From contig OV277864.1 of NCBI GenBank assembly GCA_922989275.2, positions 6,200,001-6,264,000 of the forward strand: a stretch of 64,000 bases of DNA, written 5' to 3'. Position 1 is the stretch's first letter. The number at the start of each line of letters is the position of its first letter. Made by a program: the position numbers and the translations under genes. Source of the stretch: Gari tellinella (Eukaryota; Mollusca; Bivalvia; Cardiida; Psammobiidae). This document shows, piece after piece, positions 11,547 to 21,264 of the stretch. The notes beneath the pieces are model-generated. The model did no database searches and was not told the DNA's origin. It saw only the letters and a list, made by a program, of their open reading frames with translations.

Positions 11547-11720
11547 TCATTCTACAATAACTTTGTTCATTGCAACAAATACTTTCTCCACGACATGCAC
11601 TGAATACAGTGCAAGAAAGGCGATAACTATTGCAGTGACATCGCGTACTGGGTCACGGTGCCTGACTGCCACATGAACACTTAAATCATTTTCAGTACAT
11701 CCTGTGGTGAATACTGAACT
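11547..11720 (-). CDS. candidate terminal coding exon, unknown protein
   Basis: The - strand is open for 57 codons and then TGA (complement at 11547-11549). The peptide includes the hydrophobic stretch DVTAIVIAFLALYSVHVV followed by EKVFVAMNKVIVE at the C-terminus, preceded by a polar part with VHVAVRHRDPVRD. Just upstream on the - strand is a pyrimidine-rich run ending in AG (CCTCCCTATGAAG), a possible acceptor. The stretch is not part of any repeat family I recognise here. I do not recognise the protein. It could be the last exon of a membrane protein gene or a chance open frame. Confidence 0.3.
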   Translation of the reverse strand, partial: SSVFTTGCTENDLSVHVAVRHRDPVRDVTAIVIAFLALYSVHVVEKVFVAMNKVIVE

Positions 11721-11806
11721 TCATAGGGAGGTAAAACTAGCAAAAGCTATTTCTGGTTTTCATCTTTGAACCAGCCAAAGTCAATGGGATCCATTGCTGG
11801 AGGGTC

Positions 11807-12480
11807 CGGACCAAAAGCATTGTCACAAACAGTGTAGACCCTGGTCACAAAACTTATGTAGGAGACCCCTGACTAAGTTGTACCTTTTTGAAAAAATGTT
11901 AATTGTAGTCCTCACAAGTACACTATTTATAAACGACGAGTATACTCATCGCTAGTTGAAAGTGTTAACGTTTGAAAAGCATACATATATCCATTAATGG
12001 CGAGCCAAACTTGTCTTATGACACTACATGTATATTGTGTGTAAAACAAATAGCCTTTTTGGACATACATGTACATGTACCTGAATACTGAAAACTATTT
12101 CGTTGAGTAGTCGCCTATCCAATGTATGCCTGATTATTGCCATGAACTTTCCCTTTGTGCTTGCTGGAGGATTCTATATATTATAAATATACAAGGGTGG
12201 TCTGATGACACTACACTTCATAGTGAATGTTCTTGAGACACTGCTAACAAAGGTATATTTACCCAGACAGTTTCGTGAACTGGATTGCCCACTTGATCAC
12301 TGGCGAGTGAACTGTAGTCGATGGGTGTTACTTCCCTTTGCTACTACCGGAAGTGGCAGTAAACAAAGGGTTGTAAACCTTGCTGAGTCGGAACGCCCCC
12401 TGGTCCCTGTTCATAACGCTGGGGTTCGCTCGGATCTGGATGAGACACTACACTGTTTGTGACTATACAGCAGAACATTT
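11807..12480. repeat. G-like repeat region, decayed
   Basis: Half cores at both ends: ACAAACAGTGTAGACCCTGG near 11825 and GGATCTGGATGAGACACTAC with ACTGTTTG near 12440. GACGAGTATACTCATCG near 11935 recurs beside other G copies (45.13 kb). An 85-codon open frame at 12205-12462 runs into the half core and is probably not a gene. Confidence 0.4.
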
Positions 12481-12491
12481 CGAATGAAATA

Positions 12492-12558
12492 GCAAAAACT
12501 GTAGACCCTGATGAGACGCCGCGTATAGCGGCGTCTCATCAGGGTCTACACTGTTTGC
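12492..12558. repeat. family G core hairpin, near perfect
   Basis: GCAAAAACTGTAGACCCTGA pairs with TCAGGGTCTACACTGTTTGC around loop GCCGCGTATAGCGGC. This is the cleanest G-type core in the window; the only visible mismatches are in the outer arm. Confidence 0.8.
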
Positions 12559-12623
12559 TAATGTCTACTTTAGGGGACACTAGGCTTAAATTAATATAAG
12601 ATTGACTGTGTATGTGATGGAGT

Positions 12624-12878
12624 TACAGTGGAGAGGACATTAATCTTACCCCAATAAACGCGTTTGCACTATAATTTTTATTTCCATTACAAACAGTTTG
12701 AAGCCAGATCAGACGCCAGGTAACCCGGAGTCTGATCAGGTTCCAAATCTTTTGCCACTCAGCTTAAATTAATAGTGAAAATTGCCAATGTATTGTTATT
12801 TTCTACGTATTATTGCGATTCGTTTGCGTTTCGGTTGCGTTAAAACAGAAAACTCGGAATAACATATTCTCCACTGTA
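12624..12878. mobile_element. family A MITE, diverged
   Basis: TACAGTGGAGAGGACATTAA to ATTCTCCACTGTA, with core CAAACAGTTTGAAGCC ... GGTTCCAAATCTTTTG. About 255 bp. Many substitutions suggest an older copy. Confidence 0.75.
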
Positions 12879-13165
12879 GCTACGTAACAAACTGGAAACT
12901 AATGGACACTAGTCGTTACTCTGTAATCAGCGTAATCTTCTTAAGACAAAATTACGCTATTTATGTGCAGACTGACACCAGGATTCCGTATTATTATACC
13001 TGTAGGACTTACTGAGGTGTTTTACATTCCTTGAACTATAATCCAAGGACATAGTTAATAACTTTATGTCACAAAACAACCTTGTCAGTTGACACATTCC
13101 AGAAAAAAGCTAAAACATATGGCCTTTACCCTTTGTCTACGATTGCGGCTTCATGGGTATTTTTA

Positions 13166-13230
13166 AAGAAATTTGGATCCAGATAAGATACCGCGTAAAG
13201 CAGCTTCTGCTCTGGATACAAACTGTTTGA
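13166..13230. repeat. core hairpin, decayed
   Basis: AAATTTGGATCCAG and CTGGATACAAACTGTTTG flank GATACCGCGTAAAGCAGC. Isolated from recognisable ends. Confidence 0.4.
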
Positions 13231-13352
13231 CATTTGTTGTTTCTTCAATCAAAACATGCATAAAAGTTAATTTAGACAAATTTTCAAGACGACTATTTAA
13301 AAGCAGATGATATTACGGTGGAAGAAGTGTTAAGAAAAAAATACGTTATTTA

Positions 13353-13605
13353 TTAACCCTTTCCCTTATAGAAGCGACTTTTAGCACATTCATTTTATTC
13401 ATCCGCTGAAGAAAATAGTTCCAAATTATACCGTAATGAATAAGTGTCATATTAAATACTTTCCTTATTCTAGCAGTTAATAGCTTAAAGCAGGCTGAAA
13501 GTAAAGCAGAATGCGCCTTAGGGCGCAATCTGCTTTACTTTCAACCTGCTTTAAGTAGTCACATATCTTCAATACTATAACCAATGCTATCAGGTAAAGG
13601 GTTAA
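13353..13605. mobile_element. family C MITE, TTAA ends
   Basis: TTAACCCTTTCCCTTATAG at the left and GGTAAAGGGTTAA at the right. The core hairpin is at about 13486-13555: AAAGCAGGCTGAAAGTAAAG, AGAATGCGCC, then the reverse arm CTTTACTTTCAACCTGCTTT. The left half also carries AGAAGCGACTTTTAGCAC, which recurs in inverse at 46.5 kb. Confidence 0.8.
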
Positions 13606-13771
13606 TATGAAGTTAAGAACACAAGGGTATCATATCAGTATTCCTGCAGGACTAATTATCATGTTTGAATCTCAGTTAACTAACTCAAGGTCATCCGTTT
13701 ATGGCAGTAAACAACTTCATTTTGTTCAAACATACCGTTAAATGATTGAATATTTTTTTAAAAGTATGTTA

Positions 13772-14132
13772 TAAAGCGCTCCCTCTCTACAACGACACCA
13801 AATTGGACACAAAAAATGTGTGCGTTGTTCGGAGAGAGTCGTTTTAGGGAGAGAAATTGATTTACATATGCAAACAGCTTGAATCCAGATCAGACGCCAC
13901 GTAAAGCGTCGTCTGATCTGGATTCCAGCTGTTTGTCACTTGTTATTATGTTTTTTCTATAAAAATGTCAAATATGTAAATTTGACAAAACCAGCAGACG
14001 ACAATTTTAAGTAAACGATATTGCAGCAGTAAAAGCGTTAAACATAATTGCCTTGTTTGGGGAACAGCGGCTATGGTCTTTGTAAGGAGGGAGATTTTGT
14101 TGGGAGAGCCGTTGTAGGGAGGGAGCACTGTA
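13772..14132. mobile_element. family D MITE
   Basis: Left end GCGCTCCCTCTCTACAACG, right end GTAGGGAGGGAGCACTGTA. A second copy of the end motif sits inside the left part (GGAGAGAGTCGTTTTAGG). Core hairpin CAAACAGCTTGAATCCAG ... CTGGATTCCAGCTGTTTG. Downstream of it, AGCAGACGACAATTTTAAG and CGATATTGCAGCAG are shared with family B, so D looks like D ends around a B-like half. Confidence 0.8.
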
Positions 14133-14936
14133 TATACTTTATTGTTGCTCTTTTCAGACCCCTGTTGCAACAGACTGGTGTCCTTACTACGAATCAAGTA
14201 ACTCCTTTTTTGATAAAACACCTGTCGCATTAAAGCCACATTAACTCATTATCCCCTGAAACTTTCAATGGACAACTCCAATTTACAATAAAGGCTGACC
14301 AATTTTAGACTATTGATGGTTGTTTCTAATAATATTGCAAAATGACAAACAGTGAAGTCATCTGATTAGAGGTTCCTGCACATTTTCTGATGCTTAGACC
14401 GTTACCTGAATTTACAGTAAATGAAACGGGAATTGATCACCAATAAGAATCTCGGCAAATGAAGTCAACAGTTGCTCATGCTGTACCCTTTGAGGGGATC
14501 TGAGACGAGAATCAATATTCTTCTAAACTTTTTGACACTTTATTCGTTGTTAGGGATTAATGGCCCGAAATATCTTGCAAGGGTAATCTGTACAAATATC
14601 TAATGTACAACATCCTATACGTTTTAAGTATCTCAGTTAACTTTAAGACAGCCTAAACTGATAAAACATGTATACTGAAAAACATAAGTAACGCATAATG
14701 GGATTCATTGTAGAAAGGAAATGTCCTATAGGAGTTATAACAAAATATTGGTATGTGAAATTACTAATGCATTATTTTTGCAATCAACAAACAACAAAAA
14801 CGCTTGAAATTAATTTCTTTTGATTGCTTAATTACTAGTTCTAAACCCATCCCTATGAAGAAAAGTGAAAAAACAGCATATTTAGTATCGCGTATTGCAT
14901 TTATTGCCTCTAGTATTCTCCTTGACATGGAATTAA
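14133..14936. other. no gene seen
   Basis: No recognised repeat or coding exon. A 63-codon open frame at 14804-14995 runs into the Tc1 remnant on the other strand and is not convincing. Confidence 0.4.
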
Positions 14937-15523
14937 TCAACCTGGTGATTCTCTTAAAACATATAATTCCTCCTGTAAAGCTGCGAGGTCATTGACGTTG
15001 TTTGGGACGTTACGTCGACGCCTGACATTGCGGTCTAAATGGTTGCAAAGGTGTTCAGTTGGCGACAGATTTGAGCTGTAAGGTTGCCTAGGTTGAAGAC
15101 AGAATAAGCGGAGTGCGTGGCGTTGCAACCAGTCCATGCGAAAAGCACGGCGTCGATGCGTTAGTGAAAATCAAACGTACGGTATGTACGCCCGAAAGCC
15201 GCATTCTCTGAGATGCCTGATAACCGTGACGGAATGTATCATGTCCCAGTGACGCCCTAATGTGTTATTGGCTGTCTCTGCCGTCGTTAGGAACCGGGTT
15301 CTTAAAATCACAAGGCGTATCTGATGGTCCTGACGGTGCGTTGTTTGTTTGGTGCGTCCACCTCTCGGTTGATCATTTACGGTATTTGTCTCCAGCAAAC
15401 GATTACGGAATCGGAAAATCGTTGATTGTACGACTCCCAGTTGTCTAGCGACAGTTTCCTGTGAACGCCCTTGCATTAGAAGAAAAATAGCTCGGTACGA
15501 TCATTAACGTTCAGCCTATGCAT
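14937..15523 (-). pseudogene. Tc1-type transposase, broken and internally deleted
   Basis: On the - strand, the N-terminal part begins with an ATG at 15523 (HRLNVNDRTE), loses frame by one base, then continues MQGRSQETVARQLGV (15476-15171), a Tc1 helix-turn-helix, followed by RPRGG-like QPRGGRTKQTT and ECGFRAYIPYV. The C-terminal part (15137-14937) has MDWLQRHALR and LSPTEHLCNHLDR, the family's 'sPdlsPiEhlw' block that carries the third catalytic acidic residue. Compared with intact Tc1 transposases (about 340 residues), the middle of roughly 150 or more residues, with the first two catalytic Asp residues, is gone. It cannot be active. It shows that an autonomous Tc1-type element once existed here, but its ends do not match families A, D or E as far as I can see. 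Confidence 0.85.
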
Positions 15524-15844
15524 CACGTTGAAATTTGTGCTTATCTGCAATGCTGATTTAAAGTCAGTAAGCGTACTGTACATTTCAACCAGTTGAGTCC
15601 TTTTGAATTTGTTTCACCGGAAGTAGGTCGGATAGCTTACGTCAAGGTTTTCAAATATGTCGGTGTAGAATCCAATTATCACGCAGGATATGCACAAGTT
15701 ACTGTTGGATAATCGTGGATCAATTTTATTAACACACGGTGTATCGATACTCTTGGTTGTACTCCCATACAACCGATACATTATGCGTTACTTATGTGTT
15801 TCAGTATATATGAGACTTGTTAAACAGTGTACACTATAAATAAG

Positions 15845-16154
15845 TACAGATGGTATATTATTTTTCCCCAAATAAACTCGATTGTGCAAAAAGATCTACA
15901 TGTACATATATGCATTTCAAACATTTTTGGGCCACTTCAAACGCCGGGTAATCCGGCTTCTGATCAGACTTCAAACTGTTTGCAAATAAACGCGTTTACG
16001 CTTAATTCATTATTTCCATTGCAAACAGATCAGGCTCTAAGCTGTTTGCCACGAGTTTTAGAATAAATCGTTAGATATTTGTTTTACATTTTGTTGAAAT
16101 GCGCGTACGTTTCGTTTGCCTTTAAACGGGAAAGAATAACGTCTTCTCCAAATG
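15845..16154. repeat. degraded family A elements, possibly two overlapping
   Basis: CCCCAAATAAACTCG, two core remnants (15938-15982 and 16018-16050) and the right arm TTTAAACGGGAAAGAATAAC with GTCTTCTCC. Duplicated inner parts suggest one A copy inserted in or recombined with another. Confidence 0.5.
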
Positions 16155-16377
16155 TAATTAGGAATTGACAAGTCTGAATGCTTGGACTACTTCAGAAAGA
16201 TTGATTCTAATGGTACATTTTTATGGACTTAACAACGTTTTCCTGTCAGTCAGTAAACATACTATGAGAGACCTCATTATCTGGTTCTAAGCCTACACAA
16301 TCTGTTACAGGGGACGATACGTTATTTTACTTCACATTTAAACGAAACGTTATGCTATATCGCAAGGCAGTAAAATG

Positions 16378-16625
16378 TACATTAGAGAAAATGTTATTCT
16401 TTCCCGTTTAAACGCAAACGAAACGAAAACGCATCGTAATGAAAGGAAGAAAAAATAATTTCGACAAGTCTTACTATTCATGTTAATCTGAGACGCAAAC
16501 AGTTTGGAGCCTGATCAGACGCCGGGTTACCCGGCGTCTGATCTGGCTCCAAACGGTTTGCAATGGAACAATATTTTTTAGCGTAAACGCGTTTATTGGG
16601 AAAGAATAACGTTTTCTCCTCTGTA
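16378..16625. mobile_element. family A MITE
   Basis: TACATTAGAGAAAATGTTAT at the left; CGTTTTCTCCTCTGTA at the right. Core CAAACAGTTTGGAGCC ... GGCTCCAAACGGTTTG with loop GCCGGGTTACCCGGC. About 248 bp. Confidence 0.8.
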
Positions 16626-16649
16626 CAAAGTGACAGTCTTTTGGACATT

Positions 16650-16725
16650 CTGGCAAGCAATTTGGAGTATTTTCAGACGCCGGGTTACCTGGCGTCAGAT
16701 CCGACTCCAAACTGTTTGCAAATGG
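16650..16725. repeat. A-type core hairpin directly after a full A copy
   Basis: GGCAAGCAATTTGGAGTA and GACTCCAAACTGTTTGC around CGCCGGGTTACCTGGCG. It lies 25 bp past the previous element's end, probably part of an abutting decayed A copy. Confidence 0.6.
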
Positions 16726-17110
16726 ATTGCATATTATTGTTTCGATGCAGACGAGTTTACTTGCAAATTGTATTCGAAATGTTGCCAGTCATATTGCCTT
16801 CAATCTAACTTTGAAGCGATAGTACAGATGGTATTGTAGCCGACGACAAATAGTGCGGTAAAGGGTAAAATACTCATGATGACCATGCAACAGTTAACCC
16901 CATCGTCGTATCTTCTTTTTGTACGTTATGATAGCGAGCATTCACATGTACTGTGGAGAAGGCGTTGTTTCTTCCAATTTAACCCTTTCATGATCAAACT
17001 ATTTGGGAGCTTTTTACCCCTTCACCGCTTTATTGTCGTCTGCTTCAGTATTGTCGTCTGCAGTACACATTTCAAAGATCTAAGGTTGTATGACTTAATA
17101 GATATCGATA

Positions 17111-17284
17111 TGTAAAAATAGTCAACAAACAACACGTAATTCCAACTTATTTCATCTTTATCGACGTTTCGGCTTACGCCTTCATCAAGATAAAATATAA
17201 AAACAACGGACGTGACGTCACATATCAACGTTCAGTATAACGTCGCACAATGACGTTACGTTGTTTTGCGGAAAAACAGAAAAG
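17111..17284. mobile_element. 174-bp insertion with 8-bp target duplication
   Basis: TATCGATA stands at 17103-17110 and again at 17285-17292; the sister B element at 21.76 kb has a single ATATCGACA there. The inserted sequence has no clear inverted ends and no open frame. It carries a hammerhead-like motif on the - strand and the word GACGTGACGTCAC. Hammerhead motifs of this compact kind are known from Penelope-like elements and retrozymes, so a truncated retroelement tail is the most likely reading (inference). Confidence 0.7.
17156..17195 (-). ncRNA. hammerhead ribozyme-like motif, probably inactive
   Basis: Read on the - strand: stem I 5' arm TTTTATC (17195-17189), core TTGATGA (17188-17182), A, stem II GGC with tetraloop GTAA and GCC (17180-17171), core GAAAC (17170-17166), cleavage triplet GTC (17165-17163), stem I 3' arm GATAAAG (17162-17156). 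Stem I pairs over seven positions including one wobble. The core should be CUGAUGA; here the first base is U, which would replace the catalytic C3-G8 pair by a U-G wobble. Stem III is essentially absent, as in minimal retroelement hammerheads, which are thought to act as dimers. Confidence 0.55.
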
Positions 17285-17551
17285 TATCGATAAGAGTGTC
17301 AACCAGTTTGTGTCCTGATCAGACGCCGCGATACGCGGCGTCTGATCAGGACCCAAACTGTTTGCAAACGCGCTTTAAGGCGGCATTGAGAGTGAAAGGG
17401 TTAAACAAAACTAAACGGAGTGTTATAAAATTTGGAAAATAATAGTAAATTCTGACGATTTATTTCAATCTAAGAAGAAAAGGAGATTGATAAGACACAG
17501 GGTTATCCGATCTGATATCTGAGCTTGCTCCAAACTGTTTGAAAAAGAAAT

Positions 17552-17742
17552 ACAGTTGAATATCGATAATTCGAACTCGCGTTAGTTCGAACATACCCGT
17601 ATTTCAAAGTTAAAACGTGGATTAACCACGTTTTAACTTTGAACTACGGGTATGCTCTACTTCAGTGAGACCGAAACTCAACTCATGAAATATTGATACG
17701 ATCGAATTAAGTGATTTCGAAGTATCAATATTCGTCTGTACT
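17552..17742. mobile_element. family E palindromic element
   Basis: TACAGTTGAATATCGATAAT at the left; AAGTATCAATATTCGTCTGTA at the right. The two arms meet at AAAACGTGGATTAACCACGTTTT with flanks CATACCCGTATTTCAAAG and CTTTGAACTACGGGTATG. It would form a long hairpin. Confidence 0.7.
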
Positions 17743-18233
17743 TGTTTCTGCACAAACGCCTTTATGGGAAAATAGTAACATACATGTATTTATCAATGTA
17801 ATCTTGGTTGTGCATTTGTTGATTAGTTTGAATATTAGTTTCCTTAATGTATACTTTCAAATGGGTAGCACGGTACTGGTTATTGACGGTGTCTCTCTTA
17901 TTTCTCTACTAGCCCGATACTCTCTTTCATTAGAACATTATGACTGGATGTCTCACTGTCATTCAGCCGCTTGGAAATATGTTCTTTTCGTAGACAGTAC
18001 TTATAAGATTACTTCGCGATAACACATACAATGCATTAAAACCACGAAACAGAACACATAAACGTAAGACGAAACACATTAGCTCAGCCATTTAACCTTA
18101 TCATGATAATCGCGACAAAACTTGCAAATGCTTCAATTTGGGATCAAGAAAACTTGCAGCGTAACTGGAAGTATGATCAGGATACCTACTGCTTGGCAAC
18201 GAAATTGTGTTTAATGAAGAATAGAATATATAA

Positions 18234-18548
18234 GCAGGGTTCCATATAAGAGGGAGTAAACAGATTATAATGAGTAGTGGCACCATAGGGTTACATGCAG
18301 AAATAAAGAGTTTAGTGTTTGAAATACACTAAAAACTCGATTCTACGACATCGCGTTACTTCGAACATATCCGTATTTCAAAGTTAAAACGTGTCTTAGC
18401 TACGTTTTAACTTTGAAATACGGGTATGTTCTACTTAAACGAGATCGACTTATCAATTTAAACTTACGAACTACTGGAAAGATCGATTTAAGCGAGTTCG
18501 TAGTATCGAGTTTCGACTACACTCCCCTTATCTGGAGCTCTATACAAG
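18234..18548. repeat. family P element split by an E element
   Basis: The left end GCAGGGTTCCATATAAGAGG and the right end CCCCTTATCTGGAGCTCT correspond to the inverted ends of the P copy at 47.11 kb (GGGCTCCAGATAAGAGG; CTTATCTGGTGCTCT). Shared inner words are AATGAGTAGTG and CACCATA. E occupies 18325-18519. Confidence 0.65.
18325..18519. mobile_element. family E palindromic element, nested in P
   Basis: TACACTAAAAACTCGATTC at the left; ATCGAGTTTCGACTA at the right, with TA at both boundaries. The centre is AAAACGTGTCTTAGCTACGTTTT. A second, outer repeat of the arm (AGATCGATTTAAGCGAGTTCG) lies near 18480. Confidence 0.72.
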
Positions 18549-18679
18549 TAGATAGCAATATTTTGTATGAGATATAGTTTCGTGTTCAGGGTTAAGTGTT
18601 TTCTCAATTATCGGTCTACAAGAGTAGGCATTGGCAATGTCACTGATGGAAGTCTGCAATCATACTAGCCAAGAAGTGC

Positions 18680-19200
18680 CTACAGTAGAGAAGACATTGC
18701 TCTTTCCCAAAAAACACGTGTATACAAAAACAACCATTTCCATTGCAAACAATTTAAAGCAACAGACGCAGGCAGTATTCAGTGTTTCATATTGACCTAC
18801 ACACTAAAATATTTAAATATGCACCAAGGAAACAAACATTTAATGGGAAAGGACGTTACTCTTTCCCAATAAACACGTTTGTGCTATTTTTTTAAATTTC
18901 ATTGCAAACAGTTTAAAGCCATATCAGTTTTTAACCCAGCGTCTGATGAGGCTCCAAACTGTTTGCCTCAGACAAATTGTCAGTTTGTTCTACCTTTTAT
19001 TGCACGTTCTCTACCAGAATACACAAGTTATAACAAATAATGGAAGCAGCACAAAGTGGATTGAAAACGAATTTCAGAGATAAAACCATGTCAATATTAC
19101 GACCTGTGTAATTCAAATAAAAACAAAACAACCTTTTATTCAGGTTTCCAAATTTGCAAAATTGGCCTTTAAACGGAAAAGAATAACATCTTCTCCGCTT
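18680..19200. repeat. two decayed family A copies
   Basis: TACAGTAGAGAAGACATTGC near 18680 with only one arm; then GGGAAAGGACGTTACTCTTT near 18843 with core CAAACAGTTTAAAGCC ... GGCTCCAAACTGTTTGC (18903-18966) and a right arm CGGAAAAGAATAACATC near 19175. Intervening sequence is unrelated. Confidence 0.5.
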
Positions 19201-19250
19201 TTTCCCAATTTTCTCCATATTTATTGCATTGTGTTTATTTTTAATGTCGG

Positions 19251-19463
19251 TTAATCCTTTCACTGTCAATGACGTCATAAAACGCATTTGCAAACATTTT
19301 TGATCCTGATCAGACGCCGCGTAACGCGGCGTCTGATCAGGATCAGAACTATTTGCCACTTGTTTTGAAACTACGTCAGTTATACTGCCTTCAGTCTAAC
19401 TTTGAAACGATAATGCAGACCACAATATTTTAGCAGAGGGCAATTTGGCGGTGAAGGGGTAAA
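19251..19463. mobile_element. family B MITE
   Basis: TTAATCCTTTCACTGTCAATG at the left and GGCGGTGAAGGGGTAA at the right. Core loop GCCGCGTAACGCGGC with arms TTTTTGATCCTGATCAGAC and GTCTGATCAGGATCAGAAC. The right half has AAACGATAATGCAGAC, shared with several B copies. Confidence 0.78.
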
Positions 19464-19892
19464 AACCTCAAGATGAAATAAATCATGAAATGGTTAAACG
19501 GGAAAGAATAACGTTTATTTTAATGTCGTTTAAACGAGAAAGAATAACGTTTTCCCTACTGTGCGTCTTTATTGCACGGTATCTCAAGAAACTTTTGACC
19601 TCTTTTTTTTTTTAAGTTTGCCCGAAGTTGTAAAGTTGTTCTATTTTTTTTATCCATTTAAGAACTAGAAATAGCCTGCCCTCTGTTAAATACGTTACAC
19701 AATTCTTATCTTGAAGGAAATGAATAGTCTGCCTAGACTTTACTGTCCCTCTGGCTGCATAACGAGGCTTCAGAGAGGAATAAGTGTTATACCAGTCACT
19801 TGTCAAGCCGTCGTCTGCTAAAAATCGTCTGACTTGATTAGTCAAACTTAGCTTTTAGATAAATTGATATACATATTAGATACATTAGATAC

Positions 19893-19980
19893 AAGTGCAA
19901 CCAGTTTGGATCCTGATCAGACGCCGTCCAAACTGTTTGCAATTGTCTGAAACCTCGGGGTAAGACAGTGTATGTGTTAA
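19893..19980. repeat. family B remnant with deleted hairpin centre
   Basis: CAACCAGTTTGGATCCTGAT then CAGACGCCG joins straight to TCCAAACTGTTTGC, so part of the second arm is missing. The B right end follows (GGGGTAAGACAGTG ... TTAA). Confidence 0.6.
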
Positions 19981-20119
19981 GTGTTTCATTATCGGAAATA
20001 TATTTGAAAATGTCAAATGCTCACAGTCTGTGGCTTAATTGACAGTGGGTAGGCGTATAGAATATCGTTTTATGCATTTTCAATATGATTGTCTGATATA
20101 AAGTACATGAAAATACAAT

Positions 20120-20310
20120 CGAGTCTCAATATGGCGAACTCTTTAAGTCAAATATTCACATTGTAAAGTAAATTCAACGTTTTTAACTTTGATATACTCG
20201 TAAGGTTAAATTTGATATACTGGTAAGTATATCCTTGATATGCTGGAAGGTTTATCTCTGATGTACGTGTAGGATAAACCTTGGTATACTTGTTAGTTTT
20301 ACTTTTATAT
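20120..20310. repeat. E-like repeat with local tandem units
   Basis: E-like start (ATCGAGTCTCAATATGGCG) followed by repeats of TTTGATATACTGGTAAG, TTGATATGCTGGAAGG, CTGATGTACGTGTAGG and TTGGTATACTTGTTAG, each about 27-33 bp apart. Confidence 0.55.
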
Positions 20311-20411
20311 ATCGAAGTTTGGATAAATTACCAAAACACGACTGGACAGCCAAACCTTTGTTAAGCGGTCATTCTTTAAAGAAATGTTCGACTCTTAAAT
20401 CAGACCACTGC

Positions 20412-20618
20412 TTAACCATGTCACTATCAACGGCGCTAAAAGACGACTTTGCAAAGAGTTTGGATCTGGATCAGACGCGGCGTCTGATCATGATCCAAAC
20501 TGTTTGACATTCGTATCGACATTTCTCAGTCAAAACAGCCCTAAAGCTGACTTTAAAAATATTGCAGACGGTACTACCAATGCAGACACTATTTTGGCGG
20601 TACATGTTAGAGGGTTAA
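20412..20618. mobile_element. family B MITE with shortened loop
   Basis: TTAACCATGTCACTATC to TTAGAGGGTTAA. The core loop has collapsed to GATCAGACGCGGCGTCTGATC, about eight bases shorter than usual. Arms are GAGTTTGGATCTG and ATGATCCAAACTGTTTG. Confidence 0.7.
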
Positions 20619-20962
20619 AGCAGACATTAAAACGTGGCAGTGAAATATTTCAGTAATGTGAATTGGGCGTCCCATTTTTACATTTGTCCTGTATCAAGTT
20701 ATCTTCTGTTTTGCAGACTACAATTGAACAACAAATGCATTCGTACACTGCCAGTTTTTATTTGTTACCAGTTTGGAGCTAGATTAGACTCCAGCTAACC
20801 ACGTCTCTGATCTTGTTTAAAACTATCAGCCACTCAAAGAAACATAAAGAGTCAGAAATTTAAATATACTGTCATTTTCTTCATTCCGTTGTATTTGTGT
20901 GTTTGCGTTACGACTCCTTTTTAAGGGGGGGGGGGGGTTGAATAGCGTCTTCCCCAATGTAA

Positions 20963-21264
20963 TACAGCGCCTCTTCCCTACAACATCGCTCAATTGGACA
21001 CAAAAATGTATGCGTTGTTCAGAGGGACTCGTTATAGGGAGGGCTTACATTTGCAAACAGATTGAATCCAAAAAAGCTGTTTGTCACTCGTCATTAAGTT
21101 TTATTTCCATCAAAATGAGTAACACAGCAGACGACAATTTTTAGAAGACGACATTGCAGCTGTGAATAGGTTGGACATAACAGTTCTATTTATGGAACTG
21201 CGATAAAGGCCGTTGTAAGGAGGGGTCGTTGTTGGAAGGGATGTTGTAGGGAGGGAGGACTGTA
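20963..21264. mobile_element. family D MITE, core mostly lost
   Basis: TACAGCGCCTCTTCCCTAC at the left; GTAGGGAGGGAGGACTGTA at the right. The core is reduced: GCAAACAGATTGAATCCA joins AAAAGCTGTTTGTCACTCG, so the central GATCAGACGCC part is deleted. The AGCAGACGACAATTTTTAG word is kept. A run of ten G at about 20928 lies just upstream. Confidence 0.72.

Larger units (their letters stand above)
16979..17404. mobile_element. family B MITE with its own insertion
   Basis: TTAACCCTTTCATGATC at 16979 and GAGAGTGAAAGGGTTAA closing at 17404, so TTAA is present on both sides. Core at 17299-17366: GTCAAACAG-like GTCAACCAGTTTGTGTCCTG ... GGACCCAAACTGTTTGC. The sister copy at 21.76 kb is about 249 bp; this one is longer because 17111-17284 plus an 8-bp duplication has been added. 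Confidence 0.8.
16948..17541. repeat. family A-like host split by a B element
   Basis: The left fragment CTGTGGAGAAGGCGTTGTTT ... TTCCAATTTAA and the right fragment AAACAAAACTAAACGGAGTG join to the A arm motif (CTTTCCC-GTTTAAACG-like) once 16983-17404 is removed. A decayed core remnant (CTTGCTCCAAACTGTTTG) closes the right side near 17541. Confidence 0.6.
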
